Of a stretch of 64,000 bases of DNA, positions 27,519 to 38,589 are shown in pieces. The stretch's first letter is position 1. Each line of letters opens with the position of its first letter. The position numbers were made by a program, and so were the translations under genes. The stretch is from Euzebyales bacterium (GTDB lineage: Bacteria > Actinomycetota > Nitriliruptoria > Euzebyales > JAHELV01), in the NCBI GenBank assembly GCA_036374135.1, contig DASUUK010000034.1:85875-149874 (forward strand), read 5' to 3'. The notes below the pieces were generated by a model. It was not told the DNA's origin. It saw only the letters and a program-made list of their open reading frames with translations, and ran no database searches.

Positions 27519-28634
27519 TCAGCTGCCGGCCGACCGGGCCTGCTCGAGCCAGCCGTCGACGGCGTCGCGGTTCTGCTCGATCCACTCAGCGGCATCCGCC
27601 GCGATGTCGTCCTCGGTGTAGCTGTCGCCCGCCTCGTTCATCTCGGCGTTCTGCGCGCTGATGTCGCTCAGCGGGATCTGCACGGCCTCGAGCAGCGCCG
27701 CCGCGTCGGGGTTGTTCTCGAGGAAGTCGTTGTTGACGACAGCGCGGATGTCGTTGACGACCCACCCGAGCTCGCAGGACTCGCCGCCGGTGGCGCAGCC
27801 CGCCAACCCGTCCGCGGTCGTCGATTCGTCGTCACCTGGCAGCGGCGGCGACTCCAGCCACACCACGTCCTCTCCCGGAACCAGCACGTCGATCGTCCAG
27901 TTGGGCGTCCAGGTGTAGAACAGGACCGGCTCGCCGGCGTCGACCTTCTGTGCGACCTCGTCGATCTGCACGGAGTAGTCGCCGACGATCTGCTCGACGT
28001 TCGCACCCCAGTCCAGGGTGTTGATCTGCTCGGTGATCGCGGCGTTGCAGCCCCAGCCGTCGTTGCAGCCGATCAGGTCGGCCTGGCCGTTGCCGTCGCC
28101 ATCGAACGCGGCGGCCGTATCGGCGTCGGTCAGGTCCGACATGCTGGTCAGGCCCATCTCGTCGGCAGTCTTCTTGTCGACCAGGTACCCCTGCAGCGCG
28201 CCGCCGTCGACCTGAGTCCCGACGGGCGTGATCGGCTCCTCGTTCTGTTCGCCGGAGAACAGCTCCCGCTCCAGGTAGATGTCGTGCAGCGGGAACCAGC
28301 CGTTGGCCCACAGGTCGAAGTCACCCTCGGCGAGCGCCGGGTAGAACACGTTGGGGTCCAGCGTGGCCTCGGATGGGTCCGACACGTCGTAGCCCAGTTC
28401 GGTCAGCAGGTCACGGTAGATGTAGGCCTGCATGAAGCCGGTGTCCCAGGTGGCGCGGGCCATCGTGATCTGCCCGTCGCCACCGCCGCCGTCGTCGCCG
28501 GCCGCCGGACCACCATCACCGGCGACGTCCGCTGCCGGGCCGCAGGCCGCCGTCAGCAGTCCGAGAACCACGGCGAGCGTCACGGATCGCCAGGCCAATG
28601 ATCGCTGTCGTAGCATGGGGGGTACAGTTGCCAT
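27519..28634 (-). CDS. ProX-like glycine betaine/quaternary amine substrate-binding lipoprotein
   Basis: This is an extracytoplasmic binding protein of the OpuAC/ProX family (371 residues). The signal peptide ends in the lipobox LTAAC at about residues 27-31, followed by a glycine/aspartate-rich linker. Family segments are ARATWDTGFMQAYIYRDLL near 60, DLWANGWFPLHDIYLERE near 105 and VLFYTWTPNWTIDVL near 240, whose tryptophans probably form the betaine cage. ATG 28634 follows GGGGGAGGAA. Unusually no ABC permease or ATPase is adjacent. It lies 21 bp downstream of a BCCT carrier and is surely in the same transcript. Confidence 0.88.
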   Translation of the reverse strand: MATVPPMLRQRSLAWRSVTLAVVLGLLTAACGPAADVAGDGGPAAGDDGGGGDGQITMARATWDTGFMQAYIYRDLLTELGYDVSDPSEATLDPNVFYPALAEGDFDLWANGWFPLHDIYLERELFSGEQNEEPITPVGTQVDGGALQGYLVDKKTADEMGLTSMSDLTDADTAAAFDGDGNGQADLIGCNDGWGCNAAITEQINTLDWGANVEQIVGDYSVQIDEVAQKVDAGEPVLFYTWTPNWTIDVLVPGEDVVWLESPPLPGDDESTTADGLAGCATGGESCELGWVVNDIRAVVNNDFLENNPDAAALLEAVQIPLSDISAQNAEMNEAGDSYTEDDIAADAAEWIEQNRDAVDGWLEQARSAGS

Positions 28635-28655
28635 TGCGGGTGTTCCTCCCCCGGC

Positions 28656-30473
28656 TCAGCTCTCGCTGGATGCAGTGTCGGCGGTCTCGGAGGTGTCGGA
28701 GTCGTCGGACTTCTCACCGAAGACGTCCTCGTCGCTGATGAGGGACGGGTGGCGCACCCTGAACAGCGCCGCGTCGTAGTACTCCTCGAGCAGGTCGAGT
28801 TCCTCGTCGAACGCCGTGTACATGCTCCACATCATGATGATGAGGATCACCGCGAAGGGCAGGCCGCTGGCGATCGCCATGGCCTGCAACGCGTTCAGGC
28901 CGCCGCCGAGCAGCAGGACGGCCGCAATGGCGCCCTCCATCACAGCCCAGAAGACCCGTTGCGGCTTGGGCGAGTCGAGCTTGCCGCCCGACGTCAGATG
29001 GTCGACGACCAGCGATCCCGAGTCCGACGAGGTCACGAAGAACGACACGACCAGCAGCACGGCGACGATCGACGTGAACTCGGTCAGCGGAAAGGCCTCG
29101 AGCATGACGAACATCGCGGTCGCGACGTTCTCGTTGACCGCGGTCGCGAGGTCGACGACGCCGTTGAGCTGCAGGTTGATCGCGGCCCCACCGAACACGG
29201 CCATCCAGACGAACGACAGCAGCGACGGCGCGACCATGACCCCGAGGATCAGCTCGCGGACAGTGCGGCCTTTCGAGATCCGGGCGATGAACATGCCCAC
29301 GAACGGCGACCAGGAGATCCACCAGCCCCAGTAGAACACCGTCCAGCTGCCCTGCCAGCCGCCGCCCTCACCAAAGGCCTCGGTCCAGAACGCCAGCTCG
29401 GGGAGGACCTGGACGTAGAAACCGGTGCTCTGGATGAACACCGACAGGAGGAACAGCGTGGGACCGACCGCGACGATGAACACGAGGAACGCCGCCGCGA
29501 GGTAGATGTTGAGCTGGCTGAGCCGCTTGACGCCCGCGTCGAGACCCGCGACGACCGAGAGCGTGGCCATTGCGGTGATCGCCGCGATGAGCAGCACCTG
29601 GAAGCCGGTGTTGGCCGGCCACCCGAACAAGAAGGTCAGTCCGGCCGACGCCTGCTGCACACCGAACCCGAGTGAGGTCGCCAGCCCGAAGAGCGTCGCC
29701 AGCACGGTCAGCACGTCGATGACGTTGCCCCAGGTGCCGTAGATCCGCTTGCCGAGCAGCGGATAGAACACCGACCGGAACGTCAGTGGCAGACCGCGGT
29801 TGAACGCGAAGAACGCCAGCGCCAGGCTGACCAGCGCGTAGATCCCCCACGGGTGGATTCCCCAGTGGTAGTAGGTCGTTGCCAGGGCGGCCTGCGCGGC
29901 GGCGTCGGTTCCCGCCTCGACACCGAACAGCGGCGCGGGCGACGTCAGGTGGAAGATCGGCTCGGCGACGCTCCAGAACATCAGCCCGATGCCCATGCCG
30001 GCCGACAGCAGCATCGCGTACCACGCACCGGTCGAGAACTCGGGGCGCGCCTGCGGCCCTCCGAGGCGGATCTTGCCGAACCGGCTGAAGGCGAAGAACA
30101 GCCCGGCCAGCACGTAGAGATTGGCCGCCAGGATGTAGAACCAGCCGAAGAACGCGTTGATGCCATCGCGCAGTCCGACGAAGAACGCCTCCATCGGCTC
30201 GCGGAACACCAGGGTGACGACGAGCAACGTGACGACCAGCCCGGCCGACCAGAAGGTGACCTGAGGATGCAGGTCGAAGCCCCAGCGGACGATGTTGCTG
30301 TCGCCGGGCTCCCGGTCGGCGACCTCCGGGTAGAAGTCGATCTCGGGCGCAACCTGCAGGCCCTCGAAGCGCGGACGTTCGATGATGGCCTGGCGCCGTG
30401 CCTCGCGCTCGGCGGCCTCCTCTCGGCGGTGCTCCTCCTCGGCCTTCGTCAGGTTCCGCTCTTCACCGCTCAT
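28656..30473 (-). CDS. BCCT-family betaine/carnitine/choline transporter
   Basis: This secondary carrier imports quaternary-ammonium osmolytes, probably with Na+. The 605 residues have a long charged N-terminal tail (about 65 residues), 12 membrane helices and an acidic C-terminal tail. GMGIGLMFWSVAEPIFHL near residue 160 is the glycine-rich ion/substrate segment. YHWGIHPWGIYAL near 200 and WGWWISWSPFVGMFIARISKGRT near 375 keep the aromatic betaine box and BCCT signature. Start ATG 30473 follows GGGGAGT; ATG 30503 is the alternative. It forms an operon with the ProX lipoprotein. Charged tails suggest osmosensing as in BetP, an inference. Confidence 0.92.
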   Translation of the reverse strand: MSGEERNLTKAEEEHRREEAAEREARRQAIIERPRFEGLQVAPEIDFYPEVADREPGDSNIVRWGFDLHPQVTFWSAGLVVTLLVVTLVFREPMEAFFVGLRDGINAFFGWFYILAANLYVLAGLFFAFSRFGKIRLGGPQARPEFSTGAWYAMLLSAGMGIGLMFWSVAEPIFHLTSPAPLFGVEAGTDAAAQAALATTYYHWGIHPWGIYALVSLALAFFAFNRGLPLTFRSVFYPLLGKRIYGTWGNVIDVLTVLATLFGLATSLGFGVQQASAGLTFLFGWPANTGFQVLLIAAITAMATLSVVAGLDAGVKRLSQLNIYLAAAFLVFIVAVGPTLFLLSVFIQSTGFYVQVLPELAFWTEAFGEGGGWQGSWTVFYWGWWISWSPFVGMFIARISKGRTVRELILGVMVAPSLLSFVWMAVFGGAAINLQLNGVVDLATAVNENVATAMFVMLEAFPLTEFTSIVAVLLVVSFFVTSSDSGSLVVDHLTSGGKLDSPKPQRVFWAVMEGAIAAVLLLGGGLNALQAMAIASGLPFAVILIIMMWSMYTAFDEELDLLEEYYDAALFRVRHPSLISDEDVFGEKSDDSDTSETADTASSES

Positions 30474-30604
30474 CGGCGCCACTCCCCGGTACGTGCCAGC
30501 CACCCAGCGACGCCGATTGCGCCAACGCGACCGTCACCGTCGGCGCCGTTCCCCAACGCCGATGCAGGGCCGGGTGCAAGCGCTCCCAGTCATCCGCATC
30601 CGGA

Positions 30605-30634
30605 TCGTAACACCGCCGCGCCTCGATACGGCAA
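30605..30634 (-). promoter_or_regulatory. Candidate promoter of the BCCT-ProX operon
   Basis: On the minus strand TTGCCG (-35) and TTACGA (-10) are separated by 18 bases, about 130 bp before the BCCT start. The surrounding stretch is less GC-rich than its neighbours. Confidence 0.4.
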
Positions 30635-30732
30635 GGGATACCTCACTACATCTGCTGACATCTCCGCCCAGCGCGCACGCGCGTGTTGCGCATGGCGCAC
30701 TGATCAGCGCTAAACGGACCTCGCTGACTGAC

Positions 30733-33023
<2,291 letters not shown>

Positions 33024-33209
33024 TCAGGTGAACAGCAGCAGGTACATGACACCGGCGAGTGCTGCGACGCCGACCAGGAGCGAGATCAGCCGGAAGGTGC
33101 GGCCGTCGTCGGATTTCTGGGGCTCGCTGGCGTCCATGAACTGCTGGAAGTTGGCGGTGTCGGCCTCGTCGTGGCTCGGCTCGTTCGAGCGGGGGTCGGG
33201 CGTCGACAT
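33024..33209 (-). CDS. Small tail-anchored membrane protein
   Basis: A 61-residue protein of unknown function. The N-terminal 40 residues are polar and acidic (SNEPSHDEADTANFQQFMD), and residues 42-60 (LISLLVGVAALAGVMYLLL) form one membrane helix at the very C-terminus, so it is probably tail-anchored with its N-terminus inside. ATG 33209 follows GAGGAG by nine bases and begins three bases after the dapE stop, so it is translated from the dap operon. The good ribosome-binding site supports it as real. I know no link to lysine synthesis. Confidence 0.7.
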   Translation of the reverse strand: MSTPDPRSNEPSHDEADTANFQQFMDASEPQKSDDGRTFRLISLLVGVAALAGVMYLLLFT

Positions 33210-33212
33210 GAT

Positions 33213-34313
33213 TCAGCGCTCCTCGTGGAGCTCGGGGGCGGTGGACAGGAACGTCGCGAGCACGGTGCGGGCACGCTCGAGGTTGGCGACCGGGACGTGC
33301 TCGCCGGCCTGGTGTGCCTGTGCGGTCAGACCAGGACCGTAGTTGAATGCGGGCACGCCGACCTCGGCCAACCGGGCGACATCGGTCCAGGCCTGCTTGC
33401 CCGACACGCGTCCTCCCGCCGCCTCGATCACGCGCTGCACCAACGGGTGGTCGCGATGGGGCGGCGCCGGCAGTGCACGGTCGACGATGGTGACGTGCAC
33501 GTCGTCGGTGGCCAGCGCTGCGATCCGCCCGCGCAGCTCCGCCTCGGCCTCGTCGAGCGTGCGGTCGGGCGCGAACCGGAAGTTGACGTTGACGGTGAAG
33601 CGGTCGGGGACAACATTGCGCGCGTTGTCGGTCCACGCGCCAGTCGCAGTCAGCACGTCGCGGAACGCCAGCCCGTCGACGGGGTGATCGACCGGTGCCT
33701 GCTCCCCCAGCGCGGCGAGCAACGGGGCGGCGGCGGTGAGCGCGTTCACGCCCAGCCACGGCCGCGCGGAGTGCGCCGCGCGACCGCACACGGTCACGTG
33801 CGCGTGCAGCCCACCCATGCAGCCCAGCTGGACCTGGAGATCGGTCGGCTCGAGCACGATGCCGAGCTCGGCTTGCGCCAGATGCGGCAGGGCGTCCAGC
33901 AGCGGCGCCAACTCGTTGCCATCAGCCGGGCCCTCCTCCCCTGCATAGGCCACCAGCAGCAGCTGGTACGGACCGTCGCGCAGCACGGGATCCTCGAACA
34001 GATCCATCGCGATGGCCAGTCCGGCCTTCATGTCACTGGTGCCGCGCCCGACGACGTAATCACCCTCGACGCGCCCCGGCAGGTCGCCGTCCGTCGGTGG
34101 CACGACGTCGGTGTGGCCGACCAGCAGCACGACGGGGCGGTGGTCGGTGACCTCGCCCACGACCAGCGAGTCGGCGACGCGCTCGATGTGCTCGCCGCGC
34201 GCCGCGTAGCGGTCGACCAGCCAGTCGGCGATCGGCTTCTCGTGGCGGGTCACGCACGGCTGGTCAACCAGTTCGATCAGCAGGTCGACCAGCCGAGCGG
34301 TCACGGGGCTCAT
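33213..34313 (-). CDS. dapE: Succinyl-diaminopimelate desuccinylase
   Basis: DapE hydrolyses N-succinyl-LL-diaminopimelate to LL-diaminopimelate and succinate for lysine and peptidoglycan synthesis. It is an M20 metallopeptidase of 366 residues. The metal site includes VGHTDVVP near 66, GRGTSDMKAG near 90, AYAGEEGP near 122 with the catalytic and bridging glutamates, and the late histidine in LTAQAHQAGEHV near 330. The dimerisation domain lies about 170-285. ATG 34313 overlaps the dapD stop as ATGA. It is the third gene of dapC-dapD-dapE. Confidence 0.94.
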   Translation of the reverse strand: MSPVTARLVDLLIELVDQPCVTRHEKPIADWLVDRYAARGEHIERVADSLVVGEVTDHRPVVLLVGHTDVVPPTDGDLPGRVEGDYVVGRGTSDMKAGLAIAMDLFEDPVLRDGPYQLLLVAYAGEEGPADGNELAPLLDALPHLAQAELGIVLEPTDLQVQLGCMGGLHAHVTVCGRAAHSARPWLGVNALTAAAPLLAALGEQAPVDHPVDGLAFRDVLTATGAWTDNARNVVPDRFTVNVNFRFAPDRTLDEAEAELRGRIAALATDDVHVTIVDRALPAPPHRDHPLVQRVIEAAGGRVSGKQAWTDVARLAEVGVPAFNYGPGLTAQAHQAGEHVPVANLERARTVLATFLSTAPELHEER

Positions 34314-35149
34314 CCGCCGACGCCGTGCTCGCGCAGCGCCTCGTTGAGCGACGTCTTGGTGTCAGTCGACGCCGAGCGCTGCCCGACGATCAGCGCGCAG
34401 CTCAGGTGGAACTCACCGGCCGGGAACTGCTTGGGCCGCGTGCCGGGCAGCACGATCGCGTTGGCCGGCACACGGCCCTTGTAGGTCACCGGCTCGTCAC
34501 CGGTGACATCGATGATCGGCACCGACGCGGTCAGGTGGACGCCGGGCCCGATCACTGCGCCGCGCTCGACGATCACGCCCTCGGTCACCGCACAGCGCGA
34601 GCCGAGGAAGGCGTCGTCCTCGATGATCACGGGACGCGCGCCGGGGGGCTCGAGGACGCCACCGATGCCCACGCCGCCCGCGAGGTGCACGTTGCGGCCG
34701 ACCTGCGCGCACGACCCGACGGTCGCCCAGGTGTCGACCATGGTGCCGCTACCGACGCGGGCGCCGATGTTGACGTACGACGGCATCAGCACCGCCCCGG
34801 CCTCGACGTATGCGCCGTGGCGCACGACCGCCGGTGGCACCACCCGGACGTTCGCCTGCTCGTAGCCCGTCTTCAGCGGCACCTTGTCGCGGTACTCGAA
34901 CGGCCCGACCTCGATGGTCTCCATCGAGCGCTGGCGGAACGACAGCAGCACCGCCCGCTTGAGCCACTCGTTGACGCGCCACCGCGACGCACCGGCGTCG
35001 TCGGTGCCGTCGGGCTCGGCGATGCGCACCTCACCCCTGTCGAGCAGGTCGACCGCGGCGGCGACGGCTTCGACCGCCTCGGCAGTGTCGTGCCCGCCGT
35101 GGTCGTACGCGTCGTCGATCATCTTGCGCAGGGCATCGAGGTCGCTCAT
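34310..35149 (-). CDS. dapD: Tetrahydrodipicolinate N-succinyltransferase, E. coli type
   Basis: DapD transfers succinyl from succinyl-CoA to tetrahydrodipicolinate. The 279 residues begin with a helical domain containing RVNEWLKRAVLLSFRQR near 60. A left-handed beta-helix of hexapeptide repeats follows (VLMPSYVNIGARVGSGTMVD, then ATVGSCAQVGRNVHLAGGVGIGG). This matches the E. coli DapD subfamily over its whole length, not the longer form known from mycobacteria. ATG 35149 is chosen because upstream sequence is unconserved. It is coupled to dapE and follows dapC by about 54 bp. Confidence 0.94.
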   Translation of the reverse strand: MSDLDALRKMIDDAYDHGGHDTAEAVEAVAAAVDLLDRGEVRIAEPDGTDDAGASRWRVNEWLKRAVLLSFRQRSMETIEVGPFEYRDKVPLKTGYEQANVRVVPPAVVRHGAYVEAGAVLMPSYVNIGARVGSGTMVDTWATVGSCAQVGRNVHLAGGVGIGGVLEPPGARPVIIEDDAFLGSRCAVTEGVIVERGAVIGPGVHLTASVPIIDVTGDEPVTYKGRVPANAIVLPGTRPKQFPAGEFHLSCALIVGQRSASTDTKTSLNEALREHGVGG

Positions 35150-35203
35150 GCGATGTGTCCGTGCCTTTCTCGGTACCGCGGGTCCGGTTGATCGCACCGG
35201 ATG

Positions 35204-36382
35204 CTAGTCGTGACCGGGCAGACGTCCGGCGTTGATCGCATCGTCCCATGCGGCGACGGCGGCCTCGCAGCCGTCCGTCGACGGGACCAGCGCCAGTCGC
35301 AGCCATCCCTTTCCGCCCCGGCCGAAGGCCCGGCCCGGCGAGACGACGACACGCTCCGAGAGCAGGGCCTTCGCGTAGGCGAAGTCGTCACCTCCCGGCG
35401 CGGCCAGCCACACGTAGAAGGTCGCCTCGCTGCCGCTCACGCGCAGCCCCGCCCGCTCGGCAAACGCGGTGATGATGGCGCGCTTGGCCTCGAAGATCTC
35501 CCGACGCTGCTCCACGTGGACGTCCTCGGACCACGCGGCCACGGCGGCCCGCTGGACGAACTCCGGGCTGGCGGTGCCGATGTTGGGCCGCAGCACGCGC
35601 TGCGCGGCGATCAGGTCGGCGTCTCCGACGAGCGCGCCGCTGCGGTAGCCGGTCATGCCCGAGCGCTTGGACAGGCTGAACGCCACGATCACACCGGAGC
35701 GGTCGTCGCCGGCGGCCTGGAGCAGCGAACCGGGCGGATCGCCGCCCGGCGGATGGATGTCGACGTAGCACTCGTCGCTGGCCAGCACGATGTCGTTGGC
35801 GCGAGCGACGTTCAGGTTCGCGCGGTGGAAGGCCACGTCAGCCGTCGCGCCGGTCGGGTTGTGGGGGTAGTTCACCCATGCGAGGCATGCACGGTCGCGC
35901 CGTTCCTGCTCGACGTCGGCCAGCCGCAGCCGCCAACCGTCGCCGTGGCGGAGGGTCACCGGGTCGCTGGAGCCTCCGGCGAAGAGGAAACCGCGTTCGT
36001 ACACCGGGTAGCCCGGCGTGCCCCACAGGACGCTCGTGCGCTGGCTCCTGGCGTCGAGCACGCCGAGGGGAAGGTGGAAGATGGCCTCCTTGCTGCCCGC
36101 GGTCGGCAGCACCTCGCGGTCCGGATCGACGTGGACCTTGAACCGCCGCTCGACCCACGCCGCAATCGCCTCGCGCAGCTCGTCGAGCCCGGCGGCGGTC
36201 GGATACTGACTGGTCTCGGGTATGCCGTCGACGAGGGCCTGCCGGATGAAGGCCGGGGTGGGCTCGGTGGGGTCGCCGATCGAGAAGTCGTGCAGCGGGC
36301 GACCGTCAGCCGCGAGCTGACGCTTGAGCTCCTGGTAGGCGGCCAGCGGGTAGCCGCCGAGCTCAGTGAGCACAGGGTTCAT
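35204..36382 (-). CDS. dapC: Succinyldiaminopimelate transaminase (DapC type)
   Basis: This PLP enzyme converts N-succinyl-2-amino-6-ketopimelate to N-succinyl-diaminopimelate. The 392 residues have fold-type I marks: SIGDPTEPTPAFIRQAL near 32, AGSKEAIFHLPLG near 93, WVNYPHNPTGATAD near 165, DECYVDIH near 201 and the PLP lysine in FSLSKRSGMTGYRSGA near 230. The class I/II aminotransferase alone would not fix the substrate; the operon with dapD and dapE does. ATG 36382 follows CAAGGA; the upstream open stretch overlaps the sigma promoter region. Divergent from the sigma factor gene. Confidence 0.9.
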   Translation of the reverse strand: MNPVLTELGGYPLAAYQELKRQLAADGRPLHDFSIGDPTEPTPAFIRQALVDGIPETSQYPTAAGLDELREAIAAWVERRFKVHVDPDREVLPTAGSKEAIFHLPLGVLDARSQRTSVLWGTPGYPVYERGFLFAGGSSDPVTLRHGDGWRLRLADVEQERRDRACLAWVNYPHNPTGATADVAFHRANLNVARANDIVLASDECYVDIHPPGGDPPGSLLQAAGDDRSGVIVAFSLSKRSGMTGYRSGALVGDADLIAAQRVLRPNIGTASPEFVQRAAVAAWSEDVHVEQRREIFEAKRAIITAFAERAGLRVSGSEATFYVWLAAPGGDDFAYAKALLSERVVVSPGRAFGRGGKGWLRLALVPSTDGCEAAVAAWDDAINAGRLPGHD

Positions 36383-36456
36383 GGCGGTCCTTGATGAGGA
36401 TCCCGTACTGAAGGACGGCTCCGTAGGGTGTTTGGAACCCGACGCGAGGTTTGCGC

Positions 36457-36485
36457 TTGCCTTCTCGCGGAGAACATGAAATACT
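36457..36485 (+). promoter_or_regulatory. Promoter of the sigma factor gene
   Basis: TTGCCT (36457-36462) and AATACT (36480-36485) are separated by exactly 17 bases, a good match to a primary-sigma promoter. It lies about 135 bp before the sigma start in a locally AT-richer stretch. The 239-bp divergent region must also hold the dapC promoter, which I could not assign. Confidence 0.55.
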
Positions 36486-36621
36486 ACGCGGTTCGGGTAG
36501 GCTTGATGGGTCGGCCTCCCGACTTCCTTGGGCGAAAGTGCCCGCCAATGGGAACAACGTAGCAGAGACGAGTGTTGGACAGATTGTGAAGACGAGCACA
36601 AGGCGTAGAGAGGACCGCCCG

Positions 36622-37530
36622 ATGGACGTCCCCGAGGACCTCCTCGACCTCTACTTCTCCGAGCTCGGTAAGGTCCGCCTCCTGACCGCGGAGGACGAGG
36701 TCAGGCTGGCCAAGACCATCGAGGCGGGACGCGAGGCGCAGGAGCGCCTCGACAGCGGAGAGATCACCGAGACCAGCGAACGGCGCGCACTCGAGCGGAA
36801 GGTGCGCGAAGGTCAGGGTGCGTTCGACCACTTCGTCGCGGCGAACCTGCGGCTGGTCGTCAGCGTGGCCGCCCAGTTCTCCAAGCGGTCGACGCTCGAC
36901 CTGGGTGAGTTGATCCAGGAGGGCAACCTCGGCCTGCTCCGCGCGGTCGAGAAGTTCGACTGGCGCCGGGGCTACAAGTTCTCGACGTACGCGACCTGGT
37001 GGATCCGTCAGGCCATCCAGCGGGGCGTCGCCGGGTCCGAGCGGACCATCCGCCTGCCCGTCGCCCTGCACGACGCGCTCGTGAAGGTGCGCGCGGCCAG
37101 CGCCCGGCTCGAGGCCGAGACGGGTCGCGAGCCGACCGTCGACGAACTTGCGCAGGCGACGCGTCTGACCACCGACAAGGTGCAGCGCGCGCTCGAGGGT
37201 GACCACTCGATGACCTCGCTGGACCGCCCGGTCGGGTTCGACAGCGACGCCAGCGACCTCGGTGAGTTCGTGGCGGTGTCTGACGACTCGCCGGCGGACG
37301 AGGTGGTCGAGAAGACCTTCATGCAGGACCTGTTCGACATGGCACGCGACCGGCTCGACGACCGCAGCTGGTACGTGCTGCAGCGCCGGTACGGCCTCGA
37401 CGGCCGCCAGACGCTGACCCTGGACGCCCTGGGTCGCGAGCTGAGCCTGTCGCGCGAGTCCGTCCGCAAGATCGAGAACCAGGCGCTGTCCCGCCTGCAG
37501 GAGGAGCTGGGCGTCAGCATCGCCGCCTGA
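36622..37530 (+). CDS. RNA polymerase sigma-70 factor, group 1/2 (RpoD/SigB-like)
   Basis: The 302-residue protein lacks a long region 1.1. Region 1.2 is DLYFSELGKVRLLTAEDEV near 8. Region 2 runs from RLVVSVAAQFSKRSTLDLGELIQEG to the DNA-melting and -10-binding helix FDWRRGYKFSTYATWWIRQAI near 115. Regions 3 and 4 follow, ending in LSLSRESVRKIENQALSRLQ, the -35-binding helix-turn-helix. ATG 36622 follows AGAGAGGA. It could be the primary factor or a short group 2 paralogue; the lack of region 1.1 slightly favours group 2. A strong terminator follows. Confidence 0.9.
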   Translation: MDVPEDLLDLYFSELGKVRLLTAEDEVRLAKTIEAGREAQERLDSGEITETSERRALERKVREGQGAFDHFVAANLRLVVSVAAQFSKRSTLDLGELIQEGNLGLLRAVEKFDWRRGYKFSTYATWWIRQAIQRGVAGSERTIRLPVALHDALVKVRAASARLEAETGREPTVDELAQATRLTTDKVQRALEGDHSMTSLDRPVGFDSDASDLGEFVAVSDDSPADEVVEKTFMQDLFDMARDRLDDRSWYVLQRRYGLDGRQTLTLDALGRELSLSRESVRKIENQALSRLQEELGVSIAA

Positions 37531-37546
37531 GCCTCCGGACAGACAC

Positions 37547-37585
37547 GCGACGACCCGCGGGCCCGATGGGACCGCGGGTCGTCGC
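37547..37585 (+). terminator. Rho-independent-type terminator after the sigma gene
   Basis: A perfect 14-bp stem, GCGACGACCCGCGG with CCGCGGGTCGTCGC, surrounds an 11-base loop starting 17 bases after the stop codon. A short ATTCG follows instead of a T-run. Confidence 0.8.
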
Positions 37586-37617
37586 ATTCGATGCCCCATC
37601 CGTGGCATCCTGCTGCG

Positions 37618-38589
37618 ATGCCCTCCGCCCCCGCCGTCGCGACCGCCCAGCGCACCACGCTGCTGGCACGGGACCGGCTCCACATCGACGAATCCGTCGA
37701 CACCGTGCCGATCACCGATCGGGCGCGCCGCGGATCGGTCGCGGCCCGGCTGCGGCGTGGCGTGGTGCGACGCGCAGAGCCCGCACGCGACGGCGCGCTG
37801 ATCTACGAGGCGACGCAGATCGGCGGCCGTGTCGACATCCAGATCTGGGGATCGCCCGACACACCCGACCACACGCGCGAGCGCGCGCTCGACGCGGCCC
37901 GCGGATGGATCGGCTTCCATGACCGCCCACCGGACCTGGAGGAGCTGACCGCCGGACACGCGCGGCTGCGCCGCGCCGCCCGCCACGTCGGATCGATCCG
38001 GCTGTCCCGGCTGCCGCGCGTTGGCGAGGCCGTCGGGCGCGCCGTCCTCGGCCAGCTCGTGCAGGGCATGGAGGCCCGCCGCTCGACCGCCCAGCTGGCG
38101 GCGCAGATCGGGACGCCGGCACCGGGGGGCCTGTGGGCGTGGCCGACCGCCGAGATGCTGGGGCGCACGCCCGCCCACGCGATGCGACGGTGCGGAATCA
38201 GCCTCAAGGGCGCCGTCGCGCTGCACCGCAGCGCGCTGGACGACCCCCAGCTCGAACGGGTACGCGGCGACCTCGTCGCCCTCGACCGTCGCCTGCGTGC
38301 GCTGCCGGGCATAGGCCCGTGGACCAGCGCAGAGGTCCGCCTGGCACTCGGCGACCCCGACGCCGTCAGCGTCGGCGACTACAACCTGCCCGCCACCGTC
38401 TGCCATGCGCTGGCCGACGCGACCGGCGACGAGTGCACCGACGAGCTGATGCTCGAGCTGCTGGAGCCCTACCGCGGGCAGCGTGGCCGGGTCATCCAGC
38501 TCGTCGTGCGCGCCGCTGGTCAGGGTCTGCTGCCGCGGGGTCGTCGCCGGGCGCCGCGGGCGGCGCTGTCGGCGCACCGCTACTGGTAG
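37618..38589 (+). CDS. AlkA-like DNA-3-methyladenine glycosylase (HhH-GPD family)
   Basis: The enzyme probably excises alkylated bases. The 323-residue product has an N-terminal domain of the AlkA/OGG type (about 30-110) and an HhH-GPD domain. The hairpin-helix-hairpin is RALPGIGPWTSAEVRLALGD near 225 and the catalytic aspartate lies in SVGDYNLPATV near 250. Start ATG 37618 is chosen over ATG 37591, which lies within the terminator tail; neither has a clear ribosome-binding site. Its last 98 bp overlap the convergent SDR-DUF2867 gene. The extreme C-terminus (GRRRAPRAALSAHRYW) is basic. Confidence 0.85.
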   Translation: MPSAPAVATAQRTTLLARDRLHIDESVDTVPITDRARRGSVAARLRRGVVRRAEPARDGALIYEATQIGGRVDIQIWGSPDTPDHTRERALDAARGWIGFHDRPPDLEELTAGHARLRRAARHVGSIRLSRLPRVGEAVGRAVLGQLVQGMEARRSTAQLAAQIGTPAPGGLWAWPTAEMLGRTPAHAMRRCGISLKGAVALHRSALDDPQLERVRGDLVALDRRLRALPGIGPWTSAEVRLALGDPDAVSVGDYNLPATVCHALADATGDECTDELMLELLEPYRGQRGRVIQLVVRAAGQGLLPRGRRRAPRAALSAHRYW

